Shown piece by piece: positions 10,963 through 20,771 of a stretch of DNA of 64,000 nt (positions within the stretch are counted from its first letter, which is position 1; each line of letters opens with the position of its first letter). Where the stretch lies: NCBI RefSeq assembly GCF_023036475.1, contig NZ_JAJQKI010000002.1, forward strand, positions 248,001-312,000, read 5' to 3'. The DNA is from Bacillus pinisoli (GTDB lineage Bacteria; Bacillota; Bacilli; Bacillales; SA4). The position numbers and the translations under genes were made by a program. The notes under the pieces were generated by a model. The model worked only from the letters and a program-made list of their open reading frames with translations. It was not told the origin of the DNA and ran no database searches.

Positions 10963-11117
10963 TTTGGTCTACTTCTATTTTACAATAAATCTTGTAATTG
11001 TCTCGATTAGATTTTCAGTATTTATTTCCAATCCTTCATCTTTACTTTCCTTGACTCACTTGCTACATGTTACAAATCAATAGCTCTATTCTCATACTAT
11101 GTTACTTTAGATACCTA

Positions 11118-12377
11118 TTAGATATCAAATATACGTTGGATATCATTCCAAGTAACAACTAACATTAAGAGCATTAAAAAAGCGAATCCAACAAAATGAA
11201 CCAAACCTTCTTTTTGACGATCAATCGGTTTTCCTCTAACTGCCTCGACTAAAAAGAACATTAGTCTGCCCCCATCTAAAGCAGGTAATGGTAATAAATT
11301 TATAATCCCAAGATTTATACTTAAAATAGCTCCCCATCTCATCAAATTATATATGCCGGTCTGTGCTACTTCATCAGTTGCTGAGTAGATTCCAACTGGA
11401 CCAGATAGCATATCAATAGAGAATTGACCAGTAATTAATTTACTAAGTCCGACTAAGATTTCCTTTGTCCAATAATAAGTTTGAGTGAATCCATACTTAA
11501 CAGAACTTATAACACCCTTTTCTACTGGACTGTAGACCCCAATGACACCATACGTTTCATCGCCTGAAGTTGCCTTTCCAGGAGTAATCAGAAGATCAAT
11601 TGGAGTTCCTGCACGATCGATTGTAAACGATAACTCCTCTTCAGGGTGTTCGCGAATGATGTTAACAACATCTTCCCAAGTTGATACATCGACCCCATCA
11701 ATGGTCTGTATAATATCCCCTTGTTGTAAACCTGCCTGATCAGCAGGACTTTTTTCTACAATCTCACCCAGTCTTGCCTCATTTACTGGGCTACCTTGTA
11801 AAAACCCAAGTAATAAGAAGATTACTAAAGCTAACAGAAAGTTCATTGCGGGTCCTGCAATAATGGCCATTGTTCTCTGTCCAAGCGTTTTTGAGCTGAA
11901 CTGTCTATGATAGGGAGCAATCTGTGTTTCTTGTCCATCAATGACAAACACAGCTTTTTCATGAACTGAAAAACGTTCTAACTTTTCTTCATCTTGCTCA
12001 TATCCGGCAATATAAAGCTGTTTTTCAAGATCCGCTTCTTCTACTTCAATGACTCTAGCATGAGGAAACTTATCTTTATTATTTAATATAATTTTAGTGA
12101 CTTCATTTGCAGAATTTATGATTAATCCAACATGATAACCCGGTTTAACATCTATTGTCTCAGGGTCCTCTCCTGCCATTCGCACAAAACCACCGATTGG
12201 TAACAATCGTATTGTGTAGACCGTTTCGTCTTTTTTAAAAGAAAAAACTTTTGGTCCAAACCCTATTGCAAATTCACGGCATAAAATACCTGCTCTCTTT
12301 GCAAACACTAAGTGCCCTAATTCATGAAAAAATACAAGTGCACCAAATATAATCACAAATGCTATGACTGTATTCAA
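11118..12377 (-). CDS. rseP: Site-2 intramembrane metalloprotease RseP/RasP
   Basis: Zinc metalloprotease that cuts membrane proteins such as the anti-sigma factor RsiW and signal-peptide remnants. 419 aa. The zinc site HELGH is at residues 18-22 in the first membrane helix. A PDZ domain lies around 195-275 (ADQAGLQQGDIIQTIDG), and the second zinc ligand is in NLLPLPALDGGR near the C-terminus. Further membrane segments occur at both ends. It follows dxr in the uppS-cdsA-dxr-rseP cluster, the standard Bacillus order. Confidence 0.97.
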   Translation of the reverse strand: MNTVIAFVIIFGALVFFHELGHLVFAKRAGILCREFAIGFGPKVFSFKKDETVYTIRLLPIGGFVRMAGEDPETIDVKPGYHVGLIINSANEVTKIILNNKDKFPHARVIEVEEADLEKQLYIAGYEQDEEKLERFSVHEKAVFVIDGQETQIAPYHRQFSSKTLGQRTMAIIAGPAMNFLLALVIFLLLGFLQGSPVNEARLGEIVEKSPADQAGLQQGDIIQTIDGVDVSTWEDVVNIIREHPEEELSFTIDRAGTPIDLLITPGKATSGDETYGVIGVYSPVEKGVISSVKYGFTQTYYWTKEILVGLSKLITGQFSIDMLSGPVGIYSATDEVAQTGIYNLMRWGAILSINLGIINLLPLPALDGGRLMFFLVEAVRGKPIDRQKEGLVHFVGFAFLMLLMLVVTWNDIQRIFDI

Positions 12378-12390
12378 TAATAACCCACCT

Positions 12391-13539
12391 TTACTGTAGT
12401 AGTGATGTTACATACCTTCTAGTCTCTTCATCAACTTGTTGAATAGTTTGTAGATCTGGTTCGTGAATAGTTTGATGCGCTTCTAAAGCATTCTCAATTA
12501 AGTTCTCAATTTGTAAAAAGCGTATCTTACCAGATAAAAATGCTTCTACCGCTACTTCATTTGCAGCATTTAACACTGTAGGCATCGTTCCACCCACTCT
12601 TCCTGCTTCATAAGCCAATGCTAAACACTTAAATCTTTCAAAATCAATTTTATTAAAATGAAGTGTCCCCATTTCCCATAGGTTCAACTTTTTTGCTAAT
12701 GGCAATGGTAGTCGGTTTGGATAGGTTAACGCATACTGAATTGGAACTCTCATATCTGGTGTGCCAAGCTGTGCGATTACACTTGTGTCATCATATTCGA
12801 CCATTGAATGAATAATACTTTCTTTATGTAAAATTACTTCAATTTTTTCATATGGTAAATCGAAAAGCCATTTAGCCTCTATCACTTCAAGTCCTTTATT
12901 CATCATCGTAGCTGAGTCTATCGTTATCTTAGCGCCCATAGACCAATTTGGATGAGCAAGTGCTTCTGTTACCGTCACATTTTCAAGTTGTGATCTTGTT
13001 CGATCTCGGAAACTACCGCCTGAAGCTGTTAAAATTAATCGGCTTATTTTAGATTGGTCTTGTCCAACTAGAGATTGGAATATTGCCGAATGTTCACTAT
13101 CAACAGGCAACAAGCTGACATTGTTTTCCTTAGCCACCTTTGTAACAATTTGTCCAGCCGTCACAAGAGTCTCTTTATTAGCAATCGCAATTGTCTTCTT
13201 TTCTTTAATTGCTTCTAAAGTTGGAACTAATCCCACACTGCCTAAAACAGCATTAACAAGAACTTCTGCATCTGGGTGTGTTGCTACCTCAACCAATCCT
13301 TCATGACCGAAAACAACTTTTCCAGGATAACAAATCTGATTAACTACCTTTTCTTTGTCCTCTTTTGTTAATACAGAAATAAGACTAGGTTTGAATTCAT
13401 TAGCGATCTTCAATCCAAGTTCAATATTTTTTCCAAATGATAGAGCTACAACTTGAAATTCTTCTGGATGAAGCCGAACAATATCAAGTGTTTGAGTACC
13501 TATTGAACCAGTAGCTCCTAATAAGCTAATTTTTTTCAT
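12391..13539 (-). CDS. dxr: 1-deoxy-D-xylulose-5-phosphate reductoisomerase
   Basis: Second step of the MEP isoprenoid pathway: NADPH-dependent rearrangement of DXP to MEP. 382 aa. It has the NADPH-binding GATGSIG at 8-14, the substrate/metal segment [19 protein letters not shown] and the [24 protein letters not shown] block (HPNWSMG here) with metal-binding acidic residues. It lies between cdsA and rseP. It is functionally linked to uppS, which uses the isoprenoid product for cell-wall lipid carrier synthesis. Confidence 0.97.
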   Translation of the reverse strand: MKKISLLGATGSIGTQTLDIVRLHPEEFQVVALSFGKNIELGLKIANEFKPSLISVLTKEDKEKVVNQICYPGKVVFGHEGLVEVATHPDAEVLVNAVLGSVGLVPTLEAIKEKKTIAIANKETLVTAGQIVTKVAKENNVSLLPVDSEHSAIFQSLVGQDQSKISRLILTASGGSFRDRTRSQLENVTVTEALAHPNWSMGAKITIDSATMMNKGLEVIEAKWLFDLPYEKIEVILHKESIIHSMVEYDDTSVIAQLGTPDMRVPIQYALTYPNRLPLPLAKKLNLWEMGTLHFNKIDFERFKCLALAYEAGRVGGTMPTVLNAANEVAVEAFLSGKIRFLQIENLIENALEAHQTIHEPDLQTIQQVDEETRRYVTSLLQ

Positions 13540-13575
13540 ATTTACGCTCCTATTGCTAACATGCTAGTCAAGCTA

Positions 13576-14364
13576 CTAAATAAACTGAAGAAAATGAAAA
13601 ATTGGTAGTACAAATAAAAGACTATCAAAGCGATCTAGTATTCCACCGTGACCTGGTAAAATAGATCCCGAATCTTTAACATGATAATGCCTTTTTAAAG
13701 CAGATTCAACCAAGTCTCCCATTTGCCCAAATATTGATAATAATATTGTAATAATAATCACCATCAGTAATGACTCATTTATTGGCAAGATCATATGAAA
13801 GATAAAGGCAATTATTAATGCACACACAATACCACCTATTGATCCTTCAACTGTCTTATTGGGACTAATTTCTGGCCAGAGCTTTCTCTTTCCCATAGCG
13901 CGACCAACAAAATAAGCTCCTGAGTCAGTTGCCCAGATTACAAACATAGCAAAGAACAAATATTTTAATCCTTGTTCATTAATTTCTATAAAGTAATAAA
14001 AACCAATTCCTATATAAATCGTAGCTAAAATAATAAAAGCTGCATCATCAAAAGTAAAAAGATTCTTTGTAATAACAGTATAAGATAATAAAAAAACCAC
14101 AGCTAATAGGGCAATCTCAACCTTGGTAACATTTAACTCGCTAAAAAAGTTAATGCTAGTAGTTGGATATAAAAGTACCCATATTAACAATACACTTAGT
14201 ATACCTGGAAACGTAAGGAGAGAGATTTTTTTCATTTTTAACAATTCATAAATGGAGATTGTTGCCAACAAATAAATCAAAAGAGTGAACGGCAAACCTC
14301 CAATGATCACTATTGGCAAAAAAACTGCAGCAGCTAAAACTGCTGTTAATATTCGTTGTTTCAT
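13576..14364 (-). CDS. cdsA: Phosphatidate cytidylyltransferase
   Basis: Integral membrane enzyme that makes CDP-diacylglycerol from phosphatidic acid and CTP for phospholipid synthesis. 262 aa with about eight hydrophobic segments. The CDP-DAG synthase signature is at the C-terminus: GDLVESALKRHYHVKDSG followed by PGHGGILDRFDS. The start follows uppS by 17 bp, so the genes are co-transcribed. Length and position match B. subtilis cdsA. Confidence 0.96.
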   Translation of the reverse strand: MKQRILTAVLAAAVFLPIVIIGGLPFTLLIYLLATISIYELLKMKKISLLTFPGILSVLLIWVLLYPTTSINFFSELNVTKVEIALLAVVFLLSYTVITKNLFTFDDAAFIILATIYIGIGFYYFIEINEQGLKYLFFAMFVIWATDSGAYFVGRAMGKRKLWPEISPNKTVEGSIGGIVCALIIAFIFHMILPINESLLMVIIITILLSIFGQMGDLVESALKRHYHVKDSGSILPGHGGILDRFDSLLFVLPIFHFLQFI

Positions 14365-14381
14365 ATAAATGTCATCACCCT

Positions 14382-15155
14382 TTATACGCCCCCATAACGA
14401 CGGTGTCTTGCTTGAAACTCATGAATAGCTTCAAGTAACTCATTTTCAGTAAAATCTGGCCATAACACATCAGTAAACCAAAATTCAGTGTAGGCAAGCT
14501 GCCATAGCATGAAATTACTTAGTCGATATTCACCACTAGTTCGAATTAATAGGTCGGGGTCGTTTATTTTACTAGTCATTAAATATTGTGAAATCAATTG
14601 ATCATTGATTTCATCTTCAGGAAGATGTCCTGATTTAACATCAGCTGCTATTTCTTTAATTGCTTTTGTAATCTCATCTCGCGATCCATAATTTAGTGCA
14701 AAATTAAGTATTAAGCCTGTATTATCTTTTGTGTCTACCATTGCTTTTTCTACTGCTCTTCTAGTATGTGATGGTATCTCTTCTGGATTCCCCATCATCT
14801 GCACTCGAACATTTTGAGTAATCAGTTCTGGTAAGAACGTACCTAAAAATTCTTCAGGTAATTTCATTAAGTACTCAACTTCTTGTTTAGGTCTCTTCCA
14901 GTTCTCTGTTGAAAAGGCGTAAAGAGTTAACACTTCAACTCCCAACTCATTTGCAGTTCTTGTAATTCTACGAACTACTTTCATGCCCTCGTGGTGTCCA
15001 GCTATGCGAGGTAATGCCCTTTTATTTGCCCATCTACCATTACCATCCATTATAATGGCAATATGCTTAGGAATAGGCTTTGACATAACATCTTCTTTTG
15101 TAGGTGATATTACATTCTCTTTTTTATTATTCCAACGTTTTAGTTTATCAAGCAT
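14382..15155 (-). CDS. uppS: Isoprenyl (undecaprenyl diphosphate) synthase
   Basis: cis-Prenyltransferase that makes the undecaprenyl carrier for peptidoglycan and teichoic acids. The hallmark HIAIIMDGNGRWA is present with the catalytic Asp, followed by GHHEGMK and the C-terminal LLIRTSGEYRLSNF and FTDVLWPDF motifs. The frame extends 11 codons upstream. The ATG at 15155 is preferred because GGGGGATAAGAGG precedes it and B. subtilis UppS starts ML-LK-W in the same way. Length 257 aa. Confidence 0.95.
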   Translation of the reverse strand: MLDKLKRWNNKKENVISPTKEDVMSKPIPKHIAIIMDGNGRWANKRALPRIAGHHEGMKVVRRITRTANELGVEVLTLYAFSTENWKRPKQEVEYLMKLPEEFLGTFLPELITQNVRVQMMGNPEEIPSHTRRAVEKAMVDTKDNTGLILNFALNYGSRDEITKAIKEIAADVKSGHLPEDEINDQLISQYLMTSKINDPDLLIRTSGEYRLSNFMLWQLAYTEFWFTDVLWPDFTENELLEAIHEFQARHRRYGGV

Positions 15156-15229
15156 CCTCTTATCCCCCATCATTACCATTATAAACAAAGCTTATCCACA
15201 GTTCAAAAAAACTTAAGCTACCGTGTATT

Positions 15230-15254
15230 CATAAAGCTCTTTTCTAAAACTTTG
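15230..15254. repeat. Copy 2 of a short dispersed motif
   Basis: This 25-bp stretch upstream of uppS matches 6268-6293 upstream of rimP (core AAGCTCTTTTCTAAAACTTT), with one substitution and one indel. Both lie in the untranslated region ahead of an operon on the same strand. Function unknown. Confidence 0.45.
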
Positions 15255-15367
15255 CTTTTGAACTACTTTATCTGAAGTTAAGCTTATTATAAACGACAAA
15301 ATGCCATAATTATATTTTAGAATAGAGCAACTCTCTCTATCTAAAGCACTGGATATTGTACTACCGA

Positions 15368-15396
15368 GTAAAAATCCGCCTTCCTGAGATTTTTAC
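15368..15396. other. Inverted repeat in the frr-uppS gap
   Basis: Arms GTAAAAATC (15368-15376) and GATTTTTAC (15388-15396) around an 11-nt loop. There is no clear T-run on the minus strand. The frr-uppS gap (15156-15565, 410 bp) otherwise holds the frr terminator and the short dispersed motif. A TATAAT-like hexamer occurs near 15286-15291 on the minus strand, without a convincing -35 box. Confidence 0.35.
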
Positions 15397-15504
15397 GTAA
15401 GTAACATCTTAACAAATTACAGCCATTCATAAGCATGATATTCTAATTATATTTATTGATTGTAAGGATCTATCCCTATTACGTATCCTATACAAAAAAC
15501 AATT

Positions 15505-15530
15505 TAAAAAACCCCCTAAATATAGAGGGT
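15505..15530 (-). terminator. frr terminator
   Basis: On the minus strand ACCCTCTA pairs with TAGGGGGT (arms 15523-15530 and 15511-15518, one T-G wobble) over a 4-nt loop, and is followed directly by TTTTTAAATT. It is a typical intrinsic terminator 36 bp after the frr stop, and separates frr from the uppS-cdsA-dxr-rseP operon. Confidence 0.8.
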
Positions 15531-15565
15531 CTATAATACTACTCATTATTTTACCGTCTAATGGC

Positions 15566-16123
15566 TTAAACTGCCATAATTTCTTTTTCTTTTTCTTTCG
15601 TTACGTTATCAATTTGCGCAATATGTGCATCCGTTTCTTTTTGGATGTTATCAGTGAAACCACGTAATTCGTCCTCTGTGATTTCTCCATTCTTTTCAAG
15701 TTTCTTCAACTCGTCATTACCATCACGGCGGATGTTACGAATTGCGACTTTCGCTTCTTCACCGTACTTTTTCACTAGTTTCGTTAATTCTACACGACGC
15801 TCTTCTGTAAGAGCAGGGATAACGATACGAATTACCGAACCATCGTTTGTAGGTGTGATCCCTAAATCAGACTTTAGGATTGCTTTTTCGATCTCCCCTA
15901 TTGATGTTTTATCATAAGGTGTAATAAGAAGCATTCTTGCTTCAGGTATATTAATAGATGCTAATTGATTAACAGGAGTTGGTGCACCGTAATAATCAAC
16001 TGTAATTTTATCTAATAATGATGCACTTGCTCGACCTGCACGGATTGTAGCAAGTTCACGTTGATAAGCTTGAATTGCTTTGTCCATTTTTTCTTTTGCA
16101 TTCTTCACAACTTGTTGAGTCAT
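15566..16123 (-). CDS. frr: Ribosome recycling factor
   Basis: Splits post-termination ribosomes together with EF-G. 185 aa, the family length. The RRF signatures are visible: [46 protein letters not shown] and [34 protein letters not shown] helix (given here in parts: [20 protein letters not shown]). It starts 1 bp after pyrH and is clearly co-transcribed with it. Confidence 0.97.
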   Translation of the reverse strand: MTQQVVKNAKEKMDKAIQAYQRELATIRAGRASASLLDKITVDYYGAPTPVNQLASINIPEARMLLITPYDKTSIGEIEKAILKSDLGITPTNDGSVIRIVIPALTEERRVELTKLVKKYGEEAKVAIRNIRRDGNDELKKLEKNGEITEDELRGFTDNIQKETDAHIAQIDNVTKEKEKEIMAV

Positions 16124-16124
16124 T

Positions 16125-16847
16125 TTACTTCCCCCTCACAATTGTTCCAATGTTTTCACCTAACACTGCACGCTTAATATTTCCTTCTTCCATAATAGAG
16201 AATACGATTAATGAAATATCATTATCCATGCATAAAGAGGACGCTGTTGAATCCATAACAGCTAAACCTTCTTTTAATATATCTAAGTAAGATAATGTTT
16301 CATATTTTGTAGCTGTTTTATCAATCGTAGGATCAGCACTGTAAACGCCATCCACATTATTTTTTGCCATTAAGATTACTTCAGCTTCAATTTCTGCCGC
16401 ACGAAGAGCTGCTGTTGTGTCCGTTGAGAAATATGGATTACCGGTACCAGCAGCAAAAATTACTACTCGACCTTTTTCTAAGTGTCTAATCGCTTTTCTA
16501 CGTATGTATGGCTCTGCTACTTGGCGCATCTCAATTGATGTCTGAACTCTTGTTTGGATACCAAGATTTTCCAGACTATCTTGTAGTGCGAGTGAATTCA
16601 TCACGGTAGCTAACATTCCCATATAATCTGCATTAGCACGGTCCATACCCATTTCACTACCGGCTTTACCACGCCAGATATTTCCGCCTCCAACTACTAC
16701 TGCCACTTCGACTTTCATATCCGCAATCTCTTTTACCTGTTTAGCAATTGATTGAATGACAGACGGATTTATTCCAAAACCTTGATCTCCAGCAAGTGCT
16801 TCTCCACTAAGTTTTAGTACAACACGTTTGAATTTTGCAGACGTCAT
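16125..16847 (-). CDS. pyrH: UMP kinase
   Basis: Phosphorylates UMP to UDP; amino-acid-kinase fold rather than the eukaryal-type kinase. 240 aa. Seen: [14 protein letters not shown] at the N-terminus, [28 protein letters not shown] and [20 protein letters not shown], all hallmark PyrH blocks. It lies between tsf and frr, the almost universal bacterial order. A hairpin terminator lies in the 127-bp tsf-pyrH gap, so pyrH-frr may be partly independent of rpsB-tsf. Confidence 0.97.
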   Translation of the reverse strand: MTSAKFKRVVLKLSGEALAGDQGFGINPSVIQSIAKQVKEIADMKVEVAVVVGGGNIWRGKAGSEMGMDRANADYMGMLATVMNSLALQDSLENLGIQTRVQTSIEMRQVAEPYIRRKAIRHLEKGRVVIFAAGTGNPYFSTDTTAALRAAEIEAEVILMAKNNVDGVYSADPTIDKTATKYETLSYLDILKEGLAVMDSTASSLCMDNDISLIVFSIMEEGNIKRAVLGENIGTIVRGK

Positions 16848-16929
16848 GTTTACCTCCTGCGAACCAAGTAATTTATGTAGGCTCTTTAAGCCTTGTTTAG
16901 TCCTGATTTTTTATTTCCTTTTGAAAATA

Positions 16930-16948
16930 GGGAACACAGTGTGTTCCC
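16930..16948 (-). terminator. tsf terminator/attenuator
   Basis: Arms GGGAACAC (16930-16937) and GTGTTCCC (16941-16948), 8 bp perfect with a 3-nt loop. On the minus strand it is followed by TATTTTC. It is located 27 bp after the tsf stop and about 80 bp before the pyrH start. Confidence 0.7.
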
Positions 16949-16974
16949 ATTAGCATGGCAATATGAGCAATAGA

Positions 16975-17859
16975 CTATTGCTTATTTACTTGGCTCATAA
17001 CTTCTTCAGCGAAGTTATCTTGACGCTTTTCGATTCCTTCACCAACTTCATAGCGAACGAAGCTCTTTACTGAAGCTCCCTTGCTTTCTACGAACTTACG
17101 AACTTTTTGGTCTGGATCTTTAACAAAGCTTTGGTCAAGCAAGCAGATATCTTCAAAGAATTTACCTAGACGACCTTCAACCATTTTAGCAACGATATTT
17201 TCAGGCTTGCCTTCATTTAAAGCTTGCTGCGTTAACACTTCACGCTCACGTTGAATTTCTTCCTCAGTAACTGCACTTCTATCAACGTATTTAGGGTTTA
17301 CAGCTGCGATATGCATCGCAACATCTTTTGCAACAGTCTCATCAGTTGTACCCTCAAGTACAGTTAAAACTCCAATACGACCACCCATGTGAAGATAAGC
17401 ACCAAATGAGTCGTTGTCAGTTTTAGTTGCAACTGTGAAACGGCGAAGAGTTAGCTTCTCACCAATTTTTGCAATCGCACTATTAATATGCTCACCTACA
17501 GTAGCACCGTTGTCCATTGTTTGTTCAAGTGCTTCTTCAACAGAAGCTGGCTTATTCTTTAATAAGTGTGAAGATAATTCTCTTGTTAAGTTTAAGAAAC
17601 CTTCGTTTTTCGCAACGAAATCTGTTTCTGAATTTACTTCTAGAATTACAGCTTCATTTCCTTGAGTTTCAATTACAGCAAGACCTTCAGCCGCAATACG
17701 GTCTGATTTTTTCGCAGCTTTAGCAATACCTTTTTCACGAAGATAGTCAATTGCTTTTTCCATATCTCCATTAGATTCAGTTAAAGCTTTCTTACAATCC
17801 ATCATTCCAGCGCCTGTTTTTTCACGTAATTCTTTTACCATTTGAGCTGTTACAGCCAT
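16975..17859 (-). CDS. tsf: Translation elongation factor Ts
   Basis: Guanine nucleotide exchange factor for EF-Tu. The N-terminal UBA-like block [20 protein letters not shown] and the core motif [12 protein letters not shown] are present, and the C-terminus VSQVN is family-like. The frame is open 27 codons upstream. The ATG at 17859 is chosen because AAGGAGG lies 8 nt before it and family members begin MA(V/I)TA. Length 294 aa, the usual size. It follows rpsB across a strong hairpin. Confidence 0.97.
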   Translation of the reverse strand: MAVTAQMVKELREKTGAGMMDCKKALTESNGDMEKAIDYLREKGIAKAAKKSDRIAAEGLAVIETQGNEAVILEVNSETDFVAKNEGFLNLTRELSSHLLKNKPASVEEALEQTMDNGATVGEHINSAIAKIGEKLTLRRFTVATKTDNDSFGAYLHMGGRIGVLTVLEGTTDETVAKDVAMHIAAVNPKYVDRSAVTEEEIQREREVLTQQALNEGKPENIVAKMVEGRLGKFFEDICLLDQSFVKDPDQKVRKFVESKGASVKSFVRYEVGEGIEKRQDNFAEEVMSQVNKQ

Positions 17860-17960
17860 TGTAAAATCCTCCTTAGTCATACTTACTTTATGTAGTAAAT
17901 GTGTTCTATTTTTAATATTGCCGATTATCAAGTGATTCAACCTACTGTATTTGCTTAAAA

Positions 17961-17995
17961 AAGGTGATAAAAGGCTTTTGTCCCCTTATCACCTT
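17961..17995 (-). terminator. Intercistronic rpsB-tsf hairpin
   Basis: Arms AAGGTGATAA (17961-17970) and TTATCACCTT (17986-17995), 10 bp perfect. On the minus strand it ends in TTTTTT, so it is a textbook intrinsic terminator. It sits 9 bp after the rpsB stop and before tsf, and should reduce tsf expression relative to rpsB. Confidence 0.8.
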
Positions 17996-18004
17996 CACTT
18001 AAAA

Positions 18005-18733
<729 letters not shown>

Positions 18734-18824
18734 TTATTTGCCTCCGCTCATATCATTTTCGAACAAAACTGTTACCAGCACCATTGTCCAAATCTATAAG
18801 CGTGTGTATTTAACACCAAGAGTT

Positions 18825-18853
18825 ACTATAACATAGGAAAATGGCATAATCAA
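18825..18853 (-). promoter_or_regulatory. Sigma-A promoter of rpsB
   Basis: On the minus strand the -35 box is TTGATT (18848-18853). A 17-nt spacer follows, then the -10 box TATAGT (18825-18830), preceded by TG one base upstream (extended -10). The start site would lie near 18818, giving a leader of about 105 nt before rpsB. The promoter sits just after swrB, giving rpsB-tsf transcription independent of the flagellar operon. Confidence 0.75.
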
Positions 18854-18867
18854 GCTTCATTTAGCAG

Positions 18868-19407
18868 TTATTCATTAAATTTTAGAAATAACTCGATTTC
18901 TGTCACACCTTTGCTTAACTTCTTGGCAATCTCTTCAATTGATAATCCATTTTTATGTAAGATCTTAGCTTGTTGACCTACAGGTAAAAGATTAAAAAGG
19001 CTCTCTTCTTCCTCTTTAGAAACTTTTGTTACTTTAGGTTCTTCAGTTATTTCTTCTTTTTTATATGTTGGTAATAAAGCAGACAAATCTTCATTAGTTA
19101 ATTGAGTGTCAAGTGTATTAATACTAGTATAAGTGTTTTTCTTATTTTCTACCGATTTCTGGATAGGTTTAGATGGTTGTTCCTCAGATGGGTTCTGTTT
19201 TTCTTTTTTCACCTTGTTTAAGAATAGTTCATTCTCTTCTTTCATTTCAACGACATAAGCAGATAAAACATCTTCCATGTCTTTTAATAGGTTGACTTGT
19301 TTACGTTCAAGTTCCCTCGTTTGTTGTAAACGATAATACAGAAGGATGATTATAAAGAATGAGATAGCATGTAGTATGAAACTAACAATAAATAAAAAAG
19401 TATACAT
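18868..19407 (-). CDS. swrB: Swarming motility protein SwrB (YlxL)
   Basis: Membrane-anchored activator of flagellar basal body and type III export maturation in B. subtilis. 179 aa: one N-terminal membrane helix (about 4-26), a coiled-coil-like acidic/basic stretch, a low-conservation linker, and a C-terminal helix-turn-helix-like segment (QQAKILHKNGLSIEEIAKKL) that identifies the family. It is the last gene of the fla/che operon, before rpsB. I see no clear terminator between it and the rpsB promoter. Confidence 0.85.
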   Translation of the reverse strand: MYTFLFIVSFILHAISFFIIILLYYRLQQTRELERKQVNLLKDMEDVLSAYVVEMKEENELFLNKVKKEKQNPSEEQPSKPIQKSVENKKNTYTSINTLDTQLTNEDLSALLPTYKKEEITEEPKVTKVSKEEEESLFNLLPVGQQAKILHKNGLSIEEIAKKLSKGVTEIELFLKFNE

Positions 19408-19415
19408 AAACGCTC

Positions 19416-19703
19416 CTAGCCACTAATATCAATTGTTTTCCCAATGTATGGGTGACGTTCTTTATGGTCGTGATTGTTTTTAACTGACTTACCTTCCTGT
19501 GAGGATTGATGTAAGTGAAGGCTTGATGGGTCATTTTTATCCTTTTTATTTACTTGTTTTCGTCTTTTTTGGTCTTGCTTTTTTGCTCCTGTTACAATTT
19601 GGTCTTGCATATGCTGACCTCTTTGCTGAAGCTGTTCTTGAATCTTCCCAAAATCTTGCGTTCGTGGAAGTGCAACTTGAAGCTCAACTAATTTTAAACT
19701 CAA
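19416..19703 (-). CDS. Conserved small hydrophilic protein between sigD and swrB
   Basis: 95 aa, very rich in Gln, Lys, His and Asp. Begins MSLKLVELQVALPRTQDFGK, then a Gln-rich amphipathic segment, a Lys-rich middle and a C-terminal HPYIGKTIDISG. No membrane segment, signal peptide or known enzyme motif. Similar small proteins follow sigD in several Bacillales as far as I recall, but they are unnamed. Spacing (24 bp from sigD, 8 bp from swrB) shows it is in the fla/che transcript. Function unknown; a role in motility is inferred only from context. Confidence 0.75.
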   Translation of the reverse strand: MSLKLVELQVALPRTQDFGKIQEQLQQRGQHMQDQIVTGAKKQDQKRRKQVNKKDKNDPSSLHLHQSSQEGKSVKNNHDHKERHPYIGKTIDISG

Positions 19704-19727
19704 TTTAACCCACTCCCTTTAACAAAT

Positions 19728-20498
19728 CTATTGATAAATGGTATCTAGGATTTTCTTCATCTTAAACAATGCTTTAGAATGTATCTGTGAAATTCTAGAG
19801 GTTGACAGGCCCATCACGTTACCAATTTCCGTTAATGTGAGCTCTTCTTTATAGAATAAACTAACAACAATTTGTTCATTATCGTTTAACTGTTCTATCA
19901 CAACTGCTAATTGTTCTACTAACTCATCTTTAAGTAGTTTTTCCTCTGGAGTCGGAGTTCTTTCATCTTTAATTGTAAATTTGGCCGATTCTTGAGAATC
20001 ATCTTGATCTCTCGGCCCTTCATCTATCGAAAGAACGTTAGCAAAAAAACCTTCTGTGACTGATTGCTGAACCTCATCTTCAGTTAAGCCTAATTCATCA
20101 GCAATTTCCTTTGCAGTTACCGTCCTCATATGTTTTTGTTCTAATCTTTCAATGACACCATCAATCTTCTTTGCTTTTTCACGAGAACTTCTTGGTAGCC
20201 AATCTTCTTTTCGAAGACCGTCGATAATCGCTCCTCTAATGCGAAAAGAAGCGTATGTATCAAACTTAAGATCTCGTGTTGGATCAAACTTTTCTAGAGC
20301 ATCGTATAAACCCATCATTCCTAAGCTCTGTAAATCATCTTTACTAACACTTTTTGGCAGTCCTACTGCAATCCTCTGAACATGATAATTCACAAGCGGT
20401 AGATACATCCTCATTAAAGAATCCCCAGCTTGACTATCACGGGATTCAATCCACCTCTGCCAATACATCTGATCTTCGTTCGAGGAAACCTGAGTCAT
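19728..20498 (-). CDS. sigD: Flagellar sigma factor SigD (sigma-28/FliA family)
   Basis: Directs transcription of late flagellar, chemotaxis and autolysin genes. 256 aa. Region 2 shows LGMMGLYDALEKFDP and FDTYASFRIRGAIIDGLRK. Region 3 shows AKEIADELGLTEDEVQQ. Region 4 shows LNDNEQIVVSLFYKEELTLTE and GLSTSRISQIHSKAL. The ribosome site AGGGGGTGG is at 20505-20513, only 3 nt from a tandem array of palindromic repeats (20516-20940). In B. subtilis SigD level depends on read-through to this far end of the operon, so the array may matter here. Confidence 0.97.
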   Translation of the reverse strand: MTQVSSNEDQMYWQRWIESRDSQAGDSLMRMYLPLVNYHVQRIAVGLPKSVSKDDLQSLGMMGLYDALEKFDPTRDLKFDTYASFRIRGAIIDGLRKEDWLPRSSREKAKKIDGVIERLEQKHMRTVTAKEIADELGLTEDEVQQSVTEGFFANVLSIDEGPRDQDDSQESAKFTIKDERTPTPEEKLLKDELVEQLAVVIEQLNDNEQIVVSLFYKEELTLTEIGNVMGLSTSRISQIHSKALFKMKKILDTIYQ

Positions 20499-20515
20499 GC
20501 CAATCCACCCCCTAA

Positions 20516-20643
20516 AATAAGAAATGCTGAAGTGGCTCGTTCAGCCCTGACAAGCAAATGTTCTGAAGCGAAAAAAATGGTGGTTTTTCCATTTTATTCG
20601 CTTCAGGTTATTTGACTCGAAGGGCTAGCCACTGAAGCTAGAC
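20516..20643. repeat. Palindromic repeat unit 1 (128 bp)
   Basis: First of three tandem units. Nested stems: GTGGCT (20532-20537) with AGCCAC (20627-20632), AGCCCT (20543-20548) with AGGGCT (20621-20626), and an inner CTGAAGCGAA with TTCGCTTCAG. The stem sequences differ from unit 2 but with matched changes on both arms. It lies directly upstream of the sigD ribosome site. Confidence 0.9.
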
Positions 20644-20771
20644 AATAAGAAATGCTGAAGCGCCTTGCTTAGGCCCGACAAGCAAATGTTCTGAAGAGAA
20701 GAAAATGGTGGTTTGTCCATTTTATTCTCTTCAGGTTATTTGACTCGAGGGCCTAGGCGCTGAAGCTAGAC
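20644..20771. repeat. Palindromic repeat unit 2 (128 bp)
   Basis: Same layout as unit 1. Stems: GCGCC (20660-20664) with GGCGC (20756-20760), TAGGCCC (20670-20676) with GGGCCTA (20749-20755), CTGAAGAGAA (20691-20700) with TTCTCTTCAG (20725-20734), and AAAATGG (20702-20708) with CCATTTT (20717-20723). It is the most perfect unit of the array. Confidence 0.9.

Noticed and set aside
17860..17940. 27-residue N-terminal extension of EF-Ts
   Set aside because: The ribosome site AAGGAGG lies inside this stretch and family members start at the [11 protein letters not shown] position.
20430..20615. Plus-strand frame of 61 aa across the sigD start
   Set aside because: Created by the repeat array and the antisense of sigD; no start signal.
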